NCBI GenBank assembly: GCA_038235275.1
Contig: JBBSUC010000023.1
Location: 22,397-86,396, forward strand
Reading direction: 5' to 3'
Source: Persicitalea sp038235275
Lineage (GTDB): Bacteria; Bacteroidota; Bacteroidia; Cytophagales; Spirosomataceae
DNA: 64,000 nt
In this document: positions 1-9,400 of the stretch, in pieces
Position numbering within the stretch: the first letter of the stretch is position 1
Layout: the number at the start of each line of letters is the position of its first letter
Translations under genes and position numbers: made by a program
Notes under the pieces: generated by a model
Database searches by the model: none
The model's input: the letters and a program-made list of their open reading frames with translations, nothing else
What the model was told of the DNA's origin: nothing

Positions 1-15
1 TTGATTGTGAAAAGG

Positions 16-43
16 AAGCTCCACTTGGAGCTTTCTTTTTTTT
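16..43 (+). terminator. Rho-independent terminator
   Basis: Perfect 8-bp stem (AAGCTCCA / TGGAGCTT) with a 2-nt loop at 16-33, followed by a T-rich tail at 34-43. It would end a plus-strand transcript entering from the left. The opposite strand also has a short T run after the stem, so it may also serve the minus-strand gene that stops at 51. Confidence 0.75.
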
Positions 44-50
44 GTTTCAA

Positions 51-695
51 TTACGCCCCGATGGTCAGCACCTTCTGGGCCACGTTTCGGTGGAAGGCGG
101 CGATCACCTTGCTGTGCAGATAAGGATAAAGTCTTTTCTCCCGCAGGTAGGATCTGGTCTTACCCCGGTAGGTGGTACGGTGGATGATCCGGGTGTGGGC
201 CTCGGCTGTTTGCTGGAAAATAAGCCGCTGACTACCCTCGGTTTTGCCGCCTTCGATGTAAGAAAACTCGATGTATTTTTCAGCCGGATCGATGCGGGTA
301 ATCTGGTGCGCCACCGCAATGTTGACCATGCCCCAGAACAGACTGATGTTCAGGAAAAGCACCTGGCCTTCGCCCAAACCGCCGTAGTTGTCCTTTAAAT
401 AAGTCATCGCCTTGCTGCGCTTGCAATACATGCAGCCGAAACTCACCATCCGACTGCGCCAGGTTTCGCGGGGCGGGATGGTCAGGTAGGTTTCCCAAAC
501 GGTGTCAAGGTCTGATTTTACCACAAACGATTTGGTATGAACATGATACGAATCTTGCTCGGCGGGGATGCAGCAGGTCGTGTCGAGTTGATCGAAATCG
601 CGGGCTACCTGCAGGCCCTTTTCCTGAATGTAATCACGGACGGTTTTTTGTTGAATTCGGTCTAGCTTGATAAAATCGGGGAGGTGAAGCGACAT
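51..695 (-). CDS. START/SRPBCC-like hypothetical protein
   Basis: Soluble 214-residue protein with no signal peptide or membrane segment. The central part (about residues 55-190) has the texture of a START/SRPBCC ligand-binding fold: a helix with VWETY, a glycine-rich turn (YGGLGEGQ), and alternating strands ending in a long basic C-terminal helix with conserved-looking LYPYLHSKV. I recognise the general type but not a named family, and no substrate can be given. The start at 695 is the only good ATG before the conserved part. It stands alone, followed by a terminator at 16-43. A 21-bp tandem duplication lies just upstream. Confidence 0.6.
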   Translation of the reverse strand: MSLHLPDFIKLDRIQQKTVRDYIQEKGLQVARDFDQLDTTCCIPAEQDSYHVHTKSFVVKSDLDTVWETYLTIPPRETWRSRMVSFGCMYCKRSKAMTYLKDNYGGLGEGQVLFLNISLFWGMVNIAVAHQITRIDPAEKYIEFSYIEGGKTEGSQRLIFQQTAEAHTRIIHRTTYRGKTRSYLREKRLYPYLHSKVIAAFHRNVAQKVLTIGA

Positions 696-707
696 ATAAA
701 GTAGAGG

Positions 708-749
708 GTAGGGTTGTGTTTAGAATTAGTAGGGTTGTGTTTAGAATTA
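708..749. repeat. 21-bp tandem duplication
   Basis: Two perfect adjacent copies of a 21-bp unit, 708-728 and 729-749, in the gap between two minus-strand genes. It looks like a simple recent duplication. No promoter motif is obvious inside it. Confidence 0.8.
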
Positions 750-804
750 AAAGGATTTGTCAATACAATCTACCTAATTCTCAACGACCAGATTTGGGCT
801 TTCC

Positions 805-1599
805 TTACCGCAAGCGATCAAAAAATACCAGCGTTTGCTCGATGTGTTTTTCCCAATAGGCCCATTCGTGACCACCCGAAAATTCTTCGTACTCGTGCGG
901 AATGGCGTGTTCCAGTAGTTTTTGGTGAAGCATTTGGTTGGCAGCCAGCAGGTTGTCGTCCCGCCCGCAATCGAAGCGGAATGGGGGGAGATTTGCTTTG
1001 TTTTTTAGCATCTGCGCCAGCACCGAGCCATCATCGGCTTCTTCCTGTCGATAGAGGGAAAGCGGCTCTTCCACGAATTGACTCATCTGCGCCAACTCGG
1101 TAATGGAAGAATGCCCGGCGAAACCCCTAAAACGCTGCGGGTAGTTGGCCCCCAGCCGCATGGCTCCGAAGCCGCCCATCGACAACCCGGCGACAAATAC
1201 AGCCTCATCATCAAATTTCAAATTAGGAAAAGCCTCCCGAACGGCAGCAGGCACATCGTCCACAATCCATTTTTCAAATTCCCGCCCCGAGTGGGGTAAA
1301 TAGCCACTGCCGTCGCCGAAAAGCCCGTCGGAGGGCATGGCCAGGGCTATTGTTTTAATATGCTTTTCGTCGATCAATCGCTGCGCGGTGCGATGAACGC
1401 CCGCTTTCATGGTCCAAACCCAGTGGCTACCATAGACGCCATGCAACAAAATCACCAATGGCAACGGGTCGGAGACTTTCTCTGGCAAGAAAACGGAAAT
1501 GTCACCCCGGCCTTGCAGATTAGGCGTCTTAACTGTGATAAAGTGTAGTCCCTCGCGAGAAAAACGAGGGTCAGAGACTTCAAGCGTTCGGAAAGGCAT
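805..1599 (-). CDS. Esterase family protein (FrmB/esterase-D-like alpha/beta hydrolase)
   Basis: Predicted cytosolic serine esterase of about 264 residues. Visible marks are the oxyanion-hole motif LLHGVYGSH, the nucleophile elbow GLSMGGFG (Ser about 140), an acidic CGRDD motif and the C-terminal SGGHEWAYW histidine, the full catalytic triad in the order of the esterase-D/FrmB group. The frame stays open to 1650, but the extra 17 residues look like read-through, and the ATG at 1599 (MPFRTLEV) fits the family N-terminus. Family members hydrolyse S-formylglutathione, acetylated sugars or feruloyl esters. Nothing nearby fixes the substrate. Confidence 0.8.
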   Translation of the reverse strand: MPFRTLEVSDPRFSREGLHFITVKTPNLQGRGDISVFLPEKVSDPLPLVILLHGVYGSHWVWTMKAGVHRTAQRLIDEKHIKTIALAMPSDGLFGDGSGYLPHSGREFEKWIVDDVPAAVREAFPNLKFDDEAVFVAGLSMGGFGAMRLGANYPQRFRGFAGHSSITELAQMSQFVEEPLSLYRQEEADDGSVLAQMLKNKANLPPFRFDCGRDDNLLAANQMLHQKLLEHAIPHEYEEFSGGHEWAYWEKHIEQTLVFFDRLR

Positions 1600-1859
1600 G
1601 GGGAGTGATTTTTGAAAGAGAACAATTGAGTTCCATCGAAAGACAGACAAGGAGGTAGGCGATTTGGGCGGGAGTGTTGATAAACTAGTTAACGTTTCGA
1701 ATGTTATTGGCCTGGTATGACAACCTTTTTGACACGGATAAAACTTTTATCGCGTAAAACACAGTAGGTAAAATGATTGGTGTTAGATGTCTTTCATAAA
1801 CAAAGCCAACAATATAAAATCCTGAGAATAAAAAGAATAGCCAAATACACAACGCTAAC

Positions 1860-2548
1860 CTACAGAAACTCCGCGTTCATTTTATTTTTTCTCGTCAACT
1901 GATACGCGAACCAACCCAGGCTGAATAAAAACAATAGCCGGTATAAGAACAAATAGGTATTATTTATTATCTTCAAGACTCCGCTAGGTGAGCAACATGG
2001 CGGGCTAAATGGTATCAGAAAGAACAAATAAGCCTTTAAGCATACCAGCTTCAAAAACTCTGAGGGATGGCTCTGGATAAAATCAACTGCTTTGCTTTTT
2101 AGGAAATCAGAATACTCCCATTCGGACTGAAAAGGTTTCTGTCTGTGGGGAATCAGGCCGTCACAATCCAATTGATCCAACGACATTTCGGGATAATAAG
2201 CTAACGTATTGGATTGATTTAAATAGTAGAAGGGTCGATAAGGAGTTTTTAAATAGGGTTGTAAATAATAAATTATCGTCGAATAAAATAGAAGAAAGCC
2301 ACAAAAAATAGGCGATAAAGGGAAGGCGGTGGCCGGAAAAGCAGAGATTTTCGGGCATATAAGACATCCCGCAGGCCTGGTATTTTCCCGTTGTCCGCAG
2401 ATTCGCCAAAAGATTGCCGTAACCAAAAGACAAATCTTCCACGCCGGATAAGCCTTTCAGATGGTCGGCATAGACGAAAAAAGAGCCGAGTAACACGAAA
2501 CTTATGATACCAAGCGAGAAGACCACTTTTTTTTAAACCATAAATCAT
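1860..2548 (-). pseudogene. Degraded membrane protein, possibly a PMT/ArnT-type glycosyltransferase
   Basis: Three overlapping minus-strand frames read as one broken membrane protein. A start at 2548 (MIYGLKK) runs into an A8 tract (plus-strand T run 2527-2534), after which sense moves to the frame of VVFSLGIISFVLLGSFF and continues through RLPFIAYFLWLSSILF. Near 2240-2300 sense moves again to the frame ending at 1860, which holds a SHPSEFLKLVCLKAYLFF segment like the C-terminal part of membrane glycosyltransferases. The joined product would be about 225 residues, roughly half the length of such enzymes, so an internal deletion is likely too. The family call is tentative; that the gene is broken is better supported. 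Confidence 0.5.
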
Positions 2549-2615
2549 TCAAAATAAAGTGGTGGTAACTTATGGTTTGTTGGCAGCAAACCGCTGAGAA
2601 TAAACGTTTCCGGCG

Positions 2616-3446
2616 TTAAATCAGCGCAACCCCTTGCATGTGCTTCTCAGCCTCCGGCAAAATCTCACAATTATCCCAAATCCCCGTGAGTAGCGTTTTG
2701 GCGTAGGCATCGGGAAGCTCCTTTTCGAGCATTAACCGATTTGCCAGCGTGTTATCGTAGGTGAAGGATTCAAGCGAATAGGATAATTTCCCGCCCGTAT
2801 CGTCCAGCAGTAGATACCAAGTGCGCGGCGTACCGTCGTTGGCAGGCATGCCGATGACCCCGGCGTTGAGCCAAGAATATTTCTCTCGCAGGTCGGCAAA
2901 AGGTAGCCCGGCGTGGCCCGCCAGGATCACTTCTGACTGGGTGGCTTTGAAATGTGTTTCTTTCGTAGCCCCGGGTGTGGATTTGAAGATATATTCCGAA
3001 ACGTGCGCCGGGGAGCCGTGAACTACCGCCACCGACTTTCCGGCGTACTCGAAAAAAAGCTGTTGGGGCAATTCTGCCATCCACTTTATGGATGCTGCCG
3101 ATAGCGAGCGGACGGCAAAAGGAAACCAAGTGCGGGAGAACAAATCGCAGCGTCCGCCTTTGGTGTAGTTGCAGCCGCAGTCGTCCTCACCCTCAACGAT
3201 ATTTTGCTCCACATTGCCCGAAATGCAATGAATGCCCCAACTTTTCACAAGTTGAACGGACTCTTCGGGTTGAGCGCAGTAGCCGACTACATCACCCGTG
3301 CAAATGATGTTTTGGGGCGGAATGCCAAGTCGAGCCGCAATGTTTTGTAGTTCGGTGAGGGCTTGAAGGTTGGAATAAGGCCCGCCAAAAACCAAAAGCT
3401 TTCCAGTGAGCGGGCCGAGGTTGAGGGTTTTGGGCGGGTCAATCAT
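2616..3446 (-). CDS. Metallophosphoesterase family protein (atypical GGPYSN subfamily)
   Basis: Cytosolic calcineurin-like phosphoesterase of 276 residues. Recognisable motifs are GDVVGY, GNVE in place of GNHD/E, VVHGSP and GHAGLPF in place of GHTH. The first metal-binding block, normally D-x-H, reads FGGPYSN, so both ligands are absent. An internal CGCNYTKGGRCD motif adds three cysteines. I recall GGPYSN and the cysteine motif from related bacterial proteins, so this is probably a subfamily trait rather than damage. The start overlaps the upstream symporter gene by 8 bp, implying coupled translation. It is the last gene of the SusC-SusD-symporter block, and the substrate is unknown. Confidence 0.8.
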   Translation of the reverse strand: MIDPPKTLNLGPLTGKLLVFGGPYSNLQALTELQNIAARLGIPPQNIICTGDVVGYCAQPEESVQLVKSWGIHCISGNVEQNIVEGEDDCGCNYTKGGRCDLFSRTWFPFAVRSLSAASIKWMAELPQQLFFEYAGKSVAVVHGSPAHVSEYIFKSTPGATKETHFKATQSEVILAGHAGLPFADLREKYSWLNAGVIGMPANDGTPRTWYLLLDDTGGKLSYSLESFTYDNTLANRLMLEKELPDAYAKTLLTGIWDNCEILPEAEKHMQGVALI

Positions 3447-4815
3447 TTGTACCTTTCACACTGAGCGTAGTCGAAGTGCCAAAAGTAGCACTTATCCCAA
3501 ACACGGCGAAGCAATAGGCCGTCGTGACCAAATTTGTACTCAAAAGCGAAGCGTATTTGCCATCGGTGAAAATAAGCCAATCGGGTAAGGGCAGGAAAGT
3601 CAGCACTCCGCCGATTAGCAAGCCGCCCACTACTGACAAGTGAAAAGCCGCGCGCGGGACTTTGGCATTCCAAAATAAAAAAATGGGAGCCAAACCCAGC
3701 ACCACCGTCCCACTAATGGTAGTGGCGGAAAGGATGGTCGGGTCGAAGAAAACGGGGATGGTGCCAAGCAGCGTCAGGCCTACCATCGCCAGGCGCCCCG
3801 TGGAAACTTTGGGCAGCGGCGAGCGGCTGAGGTCGATGCTGACCATCTTGGAAAAAGACGCCATCGCCGAATCCAGCGTAGACGCGGCCGAGGTGACCAT
3901 GATGAGGTTCATGAGCAACAACATGGGGGCACCAAAATACTTGGCCGCCACCACGGGAGCCTCGCCTTCCAACCCCTGCAAGCGGGTAAAAATGCCGACG
4001 AAACTAAAAAACACGATGCACAAAGCCCCGATCAGCCCCGCCCACAAATAAGATTTTAGGGTAGTTTTTGGGTCGGAAATAAAACCCCGATCGGTTAGGA
4101 CGGGGTCGTGGAAAGGATAGCTGAAACACTGCATAACGGCCACCAGGAGCAAATCGAGGCCGTGGGCCATATCCCAGGTGCCACTGGACACGAAGGGCTT
4201 CAGGCCACCGCTTTGCGCGGGAAAAATAAATCCCAAAATCACCACCAGTAGCACCACGAATAGAGCCATTTGAATCACATCCGTCATAATCGAGCTACTC
4301 ATGCCGCCTTTGAGCGTGTAGGCCAGGGTGAGCAGGGTGAATACGACGATGGCAACGTAGTAGGGCGTGGTTCCCGTGGCGCCGAAGTAGCTGCCAATGA
4401 CGATGGTGTTGGACCAAATCTCATTGTACAACCGGATTATGATCAGAAAGGTAAATACCACTACCGCACCGCGCCCAAACTTGCTTTCCAGAAAGTGGTG
4501 GATGCTGCGAAAGCCGCCTTTGGTACGTAGTTGCACGATCACTAGCCCCGCCACCACAAAGGAAAGATAGTAACCAGCGTAAGCCACGCCGCCCACCAAG
4601 CCAAAACTTTGCCCCAAATTGGCCGCGTTCGTGATCGACTTGGCAAACAGCCACGAAATCACCAGGCTGCTCGTCAGAAATACCGCATTAGGTGCCTGCT
4701 CACGACGACTCCCCCGAAAAAATTCGGCAGCCGTCCGCGAAAGCGGTGCCACAAAATACAGCCCCACACTCGACGCGAGGACCAGAAGCCATTGGAGAGC
4801 GGTGACGGTGGTCAT
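3439..4815 (-). CDS. Sodium:solute symporter family (SSS) transporter
   Basis: Polytopic inner-membrane protein of 458 residues with about 12-13 hydrophobic segments and the SSS pattern: an N-terminal helix, a helix around SWLFAKSITNAANLGQSFG, then FHHFLESKFGR-like loops and an SAASTLDSAMAS motif near the sodium-site helix. These carriers use the sodium gradient to import sugars, amino acids, nucleobases, sialic acids or carboxylates; the solute cannot be read from sequence. It lies between a SusD-like lipoprotein and a phosphoesterase overlapping its 3' end by 8 bp, so it plausibly moves a SusCD-imported compound, or its dephosphorylated core, from periplasm to cytosol. The 96-bp gap upstream is filled by a perfect 26-bp palindrome. 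Confidence 0.88.
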   Translation of the reverse strand: MTTVTALQWLLVLASSVGLYFVAPLSRTAAEFFRGSRREQAPNAVFLTSSLVISWLFAKSITNAANLGQSFGLVGGVAYAGYYLSFVVAGLVIVQLRTKGGFRSIHHFLESKFGRGAVVVFTFLIIIRLYNEIWSNTIVIGSYFGATGTTPYYVAIVVFTLLTLAYTLKGGMSSSIMTDVIQMALFVVLLVVILGFIFPAQSGGLKPFVSSGTWDMAHGLDLLLVAVMQCFSYPFHDPVLTDRGFISDPKTTLKSYLWAGLIGALCIVFFSFVGIFTRLQGLEGEAPVVAAKYFGAPMLLLMNLIMVTSAASTLDSAMASFSKMVSIDLSRSPLPKVSTGRLAMVGLTLLGTIPVFFDPTILSATTISGTVVLGLAPIFLFWNAKVPRAAFHLSVVGGLLIGGVLTFLPLPDWLIFTDGKYASLLSTNLVTTAYCFAVFGISATFGTSTTLSVKGTND

Positions 4816-4824
4816 TTTAATTTT

Positions 4825-4897
4825 GAATTAGTGATTGAGAGATTGAGAGATTATTGCTTTCGCCTGATTATTCTCTCAATCTCTCAATCACTAATTC
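4825..4897. repeat. Palindromic intercistronic element, copy 1
   Basis: Perfect 26-bp inverted repeat (4825-4850 and 4872-4897) around a 21-nt loop containing GCTTTCGCCTGAT. The arms are built from GATTGAGA-like heptamer units. It fills the gap between the SusD stop and the symporter start. The same loop occurs in the element at 6382-6450. No T run follows, so a simple terminator is not indicated. A strong RNA hairpin that protects the 3' end of the upstream message or reduces downstream expression is possible. Confidence 0.85.
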
Positions 4898-4911
4898 TCT
4901 CATTGTTTGCT

Positions 4912-6357
4912 TTACTTCCCCCACCAAGTCGCCACATTCACGCTGTTGCCGTTCGTTTTGGCGGCGGCGGCCTGAAAAGCGGCGGCGTTCAGCGCGGCTT
5001 CGCTGCCGGGGTAGGGCAGGCGGACGGGAATCTTGTTGTCGTTCAGACTGGCCGAAATCATTTTTAGCATCGGGAAGCCCGTGCGACGCCATTCGATCCA
5101 GCCCTCGTAGCCGTTGTCGATACTGGCGATCCATTTCTGGGTGACGATTTGCTCGATGGCATTCTGACCGCTGGCTTTGTAGGCGATCAGCGGGCGCGTC
5201 AGGTAATCGGCGGGCAGCGGCGTGAGCCAGTAGGCAAAGGCCTGCGTGATGCCTTTTTCGTACCAATCCTTGGCGGAGGCACCGATGAAGCCCTTTTCGG
5301 CGGCTTCGGCCAGCCAGAAGCTGGTTTCGTAGGCCGTCATGTAGTTGGCGTTCAGCTTTTCGGAGTTTTCCCGGAAAATAGCCCCCGACAGCGAGTAGTT
5401 GGATACCGAAATCGACAATTTGGAAGCATCCGGGCCGTTCAGCAAACCTTTGTAAACTTTGGGATCAGTAGCGGTAGGGCGGAAGTACACCGCCACGCGC
5501 GGGTCCTGCCGCTCGGCCAGAATCTCCTCGATGGTTTTGGACATGATGAAAAGGTTGTAGTCACCGATCCGGGCCGTGGCCATACGGAAATTGTTGGGCT
5601 GCGAGGCCGTAAACTTGAAAGTCGCGTTGTCGGTGGCGGCTTTGATAAAATTACCCTCGCTGTACACGGCCTGCAAACGGGCCTTTACATCGACCTTACC
5701 CGAAATTCGCATCAGGTACTTGATCTTCAAAGAATTGGCAAAAAGTACCCACTTGTTCAAATTACCGCTGTAAATAATATCGCCTTCTAGCTTCGTCGCG
5801 CCCTTGTAGTTTTTAATCGCCGCCACGGCTTTATCCAAATTATCCAGAATGCCGCCGGACGCGGTATAAATCGCTTCCTGTGTGTCGTACTTGGGCAGAA
5901 TCACGCCCGACTTTCCCGAAAGTGCCTCCGAATAAGGGACATCGCCGTACAAATCCGTGAGCGCGGCGGCCAGGTAGGCTTTAAGCACCAAAGCCGGACC
6001 TTCATAGACGGTAAAGGCCGGATTGGCCCGCGACTTTTGCAATAAAATCTCGTTGTCCCGCAAATTGGCGTACAGAAACGGCCAGGCGTTACCGCCGTAC
6101 TGCGGCTCGGTGAGGCTGTGGCGGTCGAAGAGGTTGAAGTCGATGGCCGTGAAGTACTGTCCCAGCAAATTCCCCGCCACGAAGCCCTCATAGGACATCT
6201 GCTCATTGTAGTCGAACAACACCTTGCGCAGCAACAGCGATGGCTGCACATCCACGGGAGCATTGGGGTTGGTGTTTATTTCCTGAAAGTCCTTGGTGCA
6301 GGATAGCATTGTGCCAAGGAGGAGGAAAAGCATTAGTTTGGTAAGCGTCGTTTTCAT
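4912..6357 (-). CDS. SusD/RagB-type outer-membrane lipoprotein (SusD_like_2 type)
   Basis: Surface-exposed nutrient-binding lipoprotein partnering the SusC-like channel encoded just upstream. The chosen ATG at 6357 starts a lipoprotein signal ending LLLGTMLSC (lipid Cys about residue 20); the frame is open to 6420, but the extra residues are translated repeat sequence. After the cysteine comes TKDFQEINTNPNAP, typical of the SusD_like_2 family (PF12771). The mature chain is about 460 residues, helical and TPR-like, with the family's C-terminal SIDNGYEGWIEWRRTG block. Members of this subfamily are not confined to glycans. The gap to SusC carries a palindromic repeat. Confidence 0.93.
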   Translation of the reverse strand: MKTTLTKLMLFLLLGTMLSCTKDFQEINTNPNAPVDVQPSLLLRKVLFDYNEQMSYEGFVAGNLLGQYFTAIDFNLFDRHSLTEPQYGGNAWPFLYANLRDNEILLQKSRANPAFTVYEGPALVLKAYLAAALTDLYGDVPYSEALSGKSGVILPKYDTQEAIYTASGGILDNLDKAVAAIKNYKGATKLEGDIIYSGNLNKWVLFANSLKIKYLMRISGKVDVKARLQAVYSEGNFIKAATDNATFKFTASQPNNFRMATARIGDYNLFIMSKTIEEILAERQDPRVAVYFRPTATDPKVYKGLLNGPDASKLSISVSNYSLSGAIFRENSEKLNANYMTAYETSFWLAEAAEKGFIGASAKDWYEKGITQAFAYWLTPLPADYLTRPLIAYKASGQNAIEQIVTQKWIASIDNGYEGWIEWRRTGFPMLKMISASLNDNKIPVRLPYPGSEAALNAAAFQAAAAKTNGNSVNVATWWGK

Positions 6358-6381
6358 AAGATAATTAGAGATTGAGTGATT

Positions 6382-6450
6382 GAGAGAATGAGTGAATGTT
6401 GCTTTCGCCTGATCATTCACTCATTCTCTCACAGCGCGGGCTGCCCCGTC
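6382..6450. repeat. Palindromic intercistronic element, copy 2
   Basis: Perfect 17-bp arms (6382-6398 and 6414-6430) around a loop with the same GCTTTCGCCTGAT core as copy 1 at 4825-4897. It is followed by a 23-bp tail at 6428-6450 (containing AGCGCGGGCTGCCCCGTC) found identically at 58965-58987. It sits between the SusC stop and the SusD start in the same putative transcript as copy 1. Confidence 0.85.
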
Positions 6451-6462
6451 ACTAATTCAAAA

Positions 6463-9400
6463 TTAAAACCCAACCGTCAACTTAACCCCCACATTCCGAC
6501 TCGTTGGGTATGTCATGTCCTCCACGCCGCTTTGGAGTTGCTGGCCCTGGAGAGAGGTTTGTTCGGGGTCGAAGTGGGGGATGTGCGAAAAGGCAAACAG
6601 GTTGCGGCCCACCAGGGCGACGGTCAGTTCCTGCATCCGCAGTTTTTGCAGGAAGCCCGTAGTGGCGGGCAGCGTGTAGCCAATGCTCAGTTGGCGCAGT
6701 TTCAGGTAAGAAGCGTCATAGACGTTATTTTCCTCGTGGTTGCGGTCATAGTACATGCGGTAATACGTCTCGGCGGGAATTGCCTTGGTATTTGGAGCGT
6801 AGTTGGGGTTTTCCTTGGTGCCCGTGTTCACTACGCCCTTGGCCACAATGCCCGTTTCGGGGCGGTCAGCGGTTTCTTTCAATTGGCCTGCTACGCCCGC
6901 CAGCGAGAGGGTTCGGGAAACCAGAATGCCGCCCTGCCGCCAGTCGAGCAGGAAGCCGAGGTTCCAATTCTTCACCCGCAGTTGATTGTAAAATCCCAGC
7001 ATGAAATCAGGATTGTAGTTGCCCAGTTTTTTGAGGGTGTTGTCCACGATATAGCTGCCGTTCGCGCCCACGATAAAATCGCCGTTTTCATTTTTCTGGT
7101 AACCCGTTCCCCAGAGGGAACCCATACGGTCGCCTTTGTTGACCAGGTACCAAACGGTTTGGTTCACGTTATCGTAAATCCGGTTGTAGCCCAGCGTTAG
7201 CGTCCCGGCTTCGTCGGGCAGTGACTCGACAGTCGTGCGGTTCCGGCTAAAATTCAGCGTCATGTCCCACTTGATGTTTTTATTCAAAACCGGCACATAA
7301 TTCACGATTGCTTCCAAACCGCGCGAGCGGATAGAGCCACCGTTGATGACGCGCTCGCCGTAGCCCGTTGCCAGCGTAATGGGCAGCGACAGGATTTGGT
7401 TGCTCGTCAGCGCATCGTAGTAGGTCACGTCAAAGCCCAGGCGGTCGCCGAAGAAGCGGACATCCGCGCCGACTTCGTAGGAGGTCGTCGATTCCGGTTT
7501 CAAGTTGGCGTTGGCGATGAAATTCTGGTCGCTGAACGTGGGCTGCGAATACACGGGCGTCTTGGCGTTGAACACGCCCGACGTTTGGTAGGGATTGGTA
7601 TCGTTGCCGACGTTCGCTACGCTCGCCCTAATCTTGGCAAAGGACATGACGTAGGGCAAGTCGAACTGGTTGGAAAGCACCCAACTCGCCGACACCGACG
7701 GGTAAAAGAAAGAAGTATTGGCCGTGGAGGTCGGCGTCGCCAGGGCACTCGACCAGTCGTTGCGGCCCGTGACATCCACGAAAAGGACATCTTTGTAGCC
7801 CAGTTTCAGCAAACCGTACAGACTATTGATGCGCTTGTCGGCCACTTGCTGGTAGGCTTCCACGGGCGAGGCGGCGTTGTTAAGCTTGAACACGCCCGGC
7901 TGCGCCAGCGACAGTGCCTGGTACTGCTCGAAGGAAGCCCTTTGGTCCATCCGGTTGCCGCCCGCCGAAATATCCACCGAAAACTGTCCCAGTTCCTTGC
8001 GGTAGTTAAGGAGGAAATCGGTGTTTACTTCCCGGAAAAAGACGTTGTTCTCGGCGTAAGCCCCGTTTTTGAAGCGGTTGCTGCTGTACGCCCGGCGGAA
8101 CTGCCGCTTCTCGCTGGAATAATCCATGCCGCTGCGCACCATCAGCGACAGGTCGTTGGTAAGGTCGGCGGTTACGGCCAGGTTGCCGATGAGGCGGTCG
8201 CGGTTGAACGAGTTGCGGTTTTCGTAAAGCGTGAAATAGGGATTGTCGAAATACGTGTAGTTATACGAGTATTGCTGCACGCCTTCCAGCCCCGGCTGCC
8301 AGTACTGTTTCATCGGCTCGATGTCCGTTTGGCGACCTAACCAGGCGCTCAGCGCGTAGTTGATATTTTCGGAGCCGTACTTAGTGGCGGGTCGGTTGTC
8401 GCTGTTGGAGTTGATGTAGTTGAGCGATGAACTGATTTTTAGCCGCTTCACGGGTTGAAAAGCCAACCGCGCCGCCAGGGTTTTACGCTTCAAATCCACG
8501 CCCGGAATGGTAGACTGGCTGTTCAGGTCGGTGTACGAAAGGCGGTAGTTGCCCTTGTCATACCCGCCCGAAATCGCCAGATTGTTAATCGCCGTGTGGC
8601 CCGTTTCGTAGAAATTCTTGATGTTGTCAGGATGCGAAATGAAGGGCGTCGGCGTGATGGCCGCCCCGCCGTGCACGGCCACATCGCCGCCGCGCACGAC
8701 CCGCCCGTCGGGCAGCGTCACGGGGCTGTCGTACTGCTGAATGAGTTCGCCGGCGTCAAGCTTGGGTCCGTAACTGTACGAAATATTGTCGTTGATGCCC
8801 GCGCTCAGGCCATCGACGTATTTGAATTTGCCGCTGTTTCCCTGGCCGTAGCTGTTCTGAAACTGCGGCAGTTGAAAGGGGCGCTCCGCAAAGAAGGTGC
8901 TGTTGAAGCTCACGCCAATGCCTTTACCGTTGCGGGCGCTACTGCTGCCATCCTTGGTCGTAATCAGAATTACGCCGTTGGAGGCACGGGTCCCGTAGAG
9001 CGCCGCCGCGCTTGGCCCTTTCAGTACCGATACCGCCGCGATGTCGTCGGGGTTTATTTCCATGCCGCCATTGCCGAAGTCGATTTCCTGGAAGCCGTTG
9101 GCATCATCGTCCACTCGGTTGACGGTGGTGCGGTTATTGATGACGATGCCATCCACGACGAACAGTGGGTTGTTGTTGGTAAAAGACGACTCGCCGCGAA
9201 TCGTAATTTTTGAAGAGGACCCCACGCCCGTCGAACCCGCGTTGATGGTCACGCCCGCTACTTTTCCGGTTAGATTGTCAAGAAAGTTGGGTGCTTTTAC
9301 CTCATTGAGTTCACGACCTTCGACTTTCTGTATCGCGTAGCCGAGGTTTTTGGAATTTCTTTCCAAACCCAAAGCCGTCACGACGACCTCGTTGAGGGAA

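Noticed and set aside
4825..4897. Simple rho-independent terminator after susD
   Set aside because: The stem is perfect but AT-rich with a 21-nt loop and no T run on either strand; a shared loop with the element at 6382 suggests another role.
7396..9213. Two long plus-strand frames (314 and 252 codons) opposite susC
   Set aside because: Antisense shadows of the TonB-dependent transporter; Arg/Val-rich composition with no protein family character.
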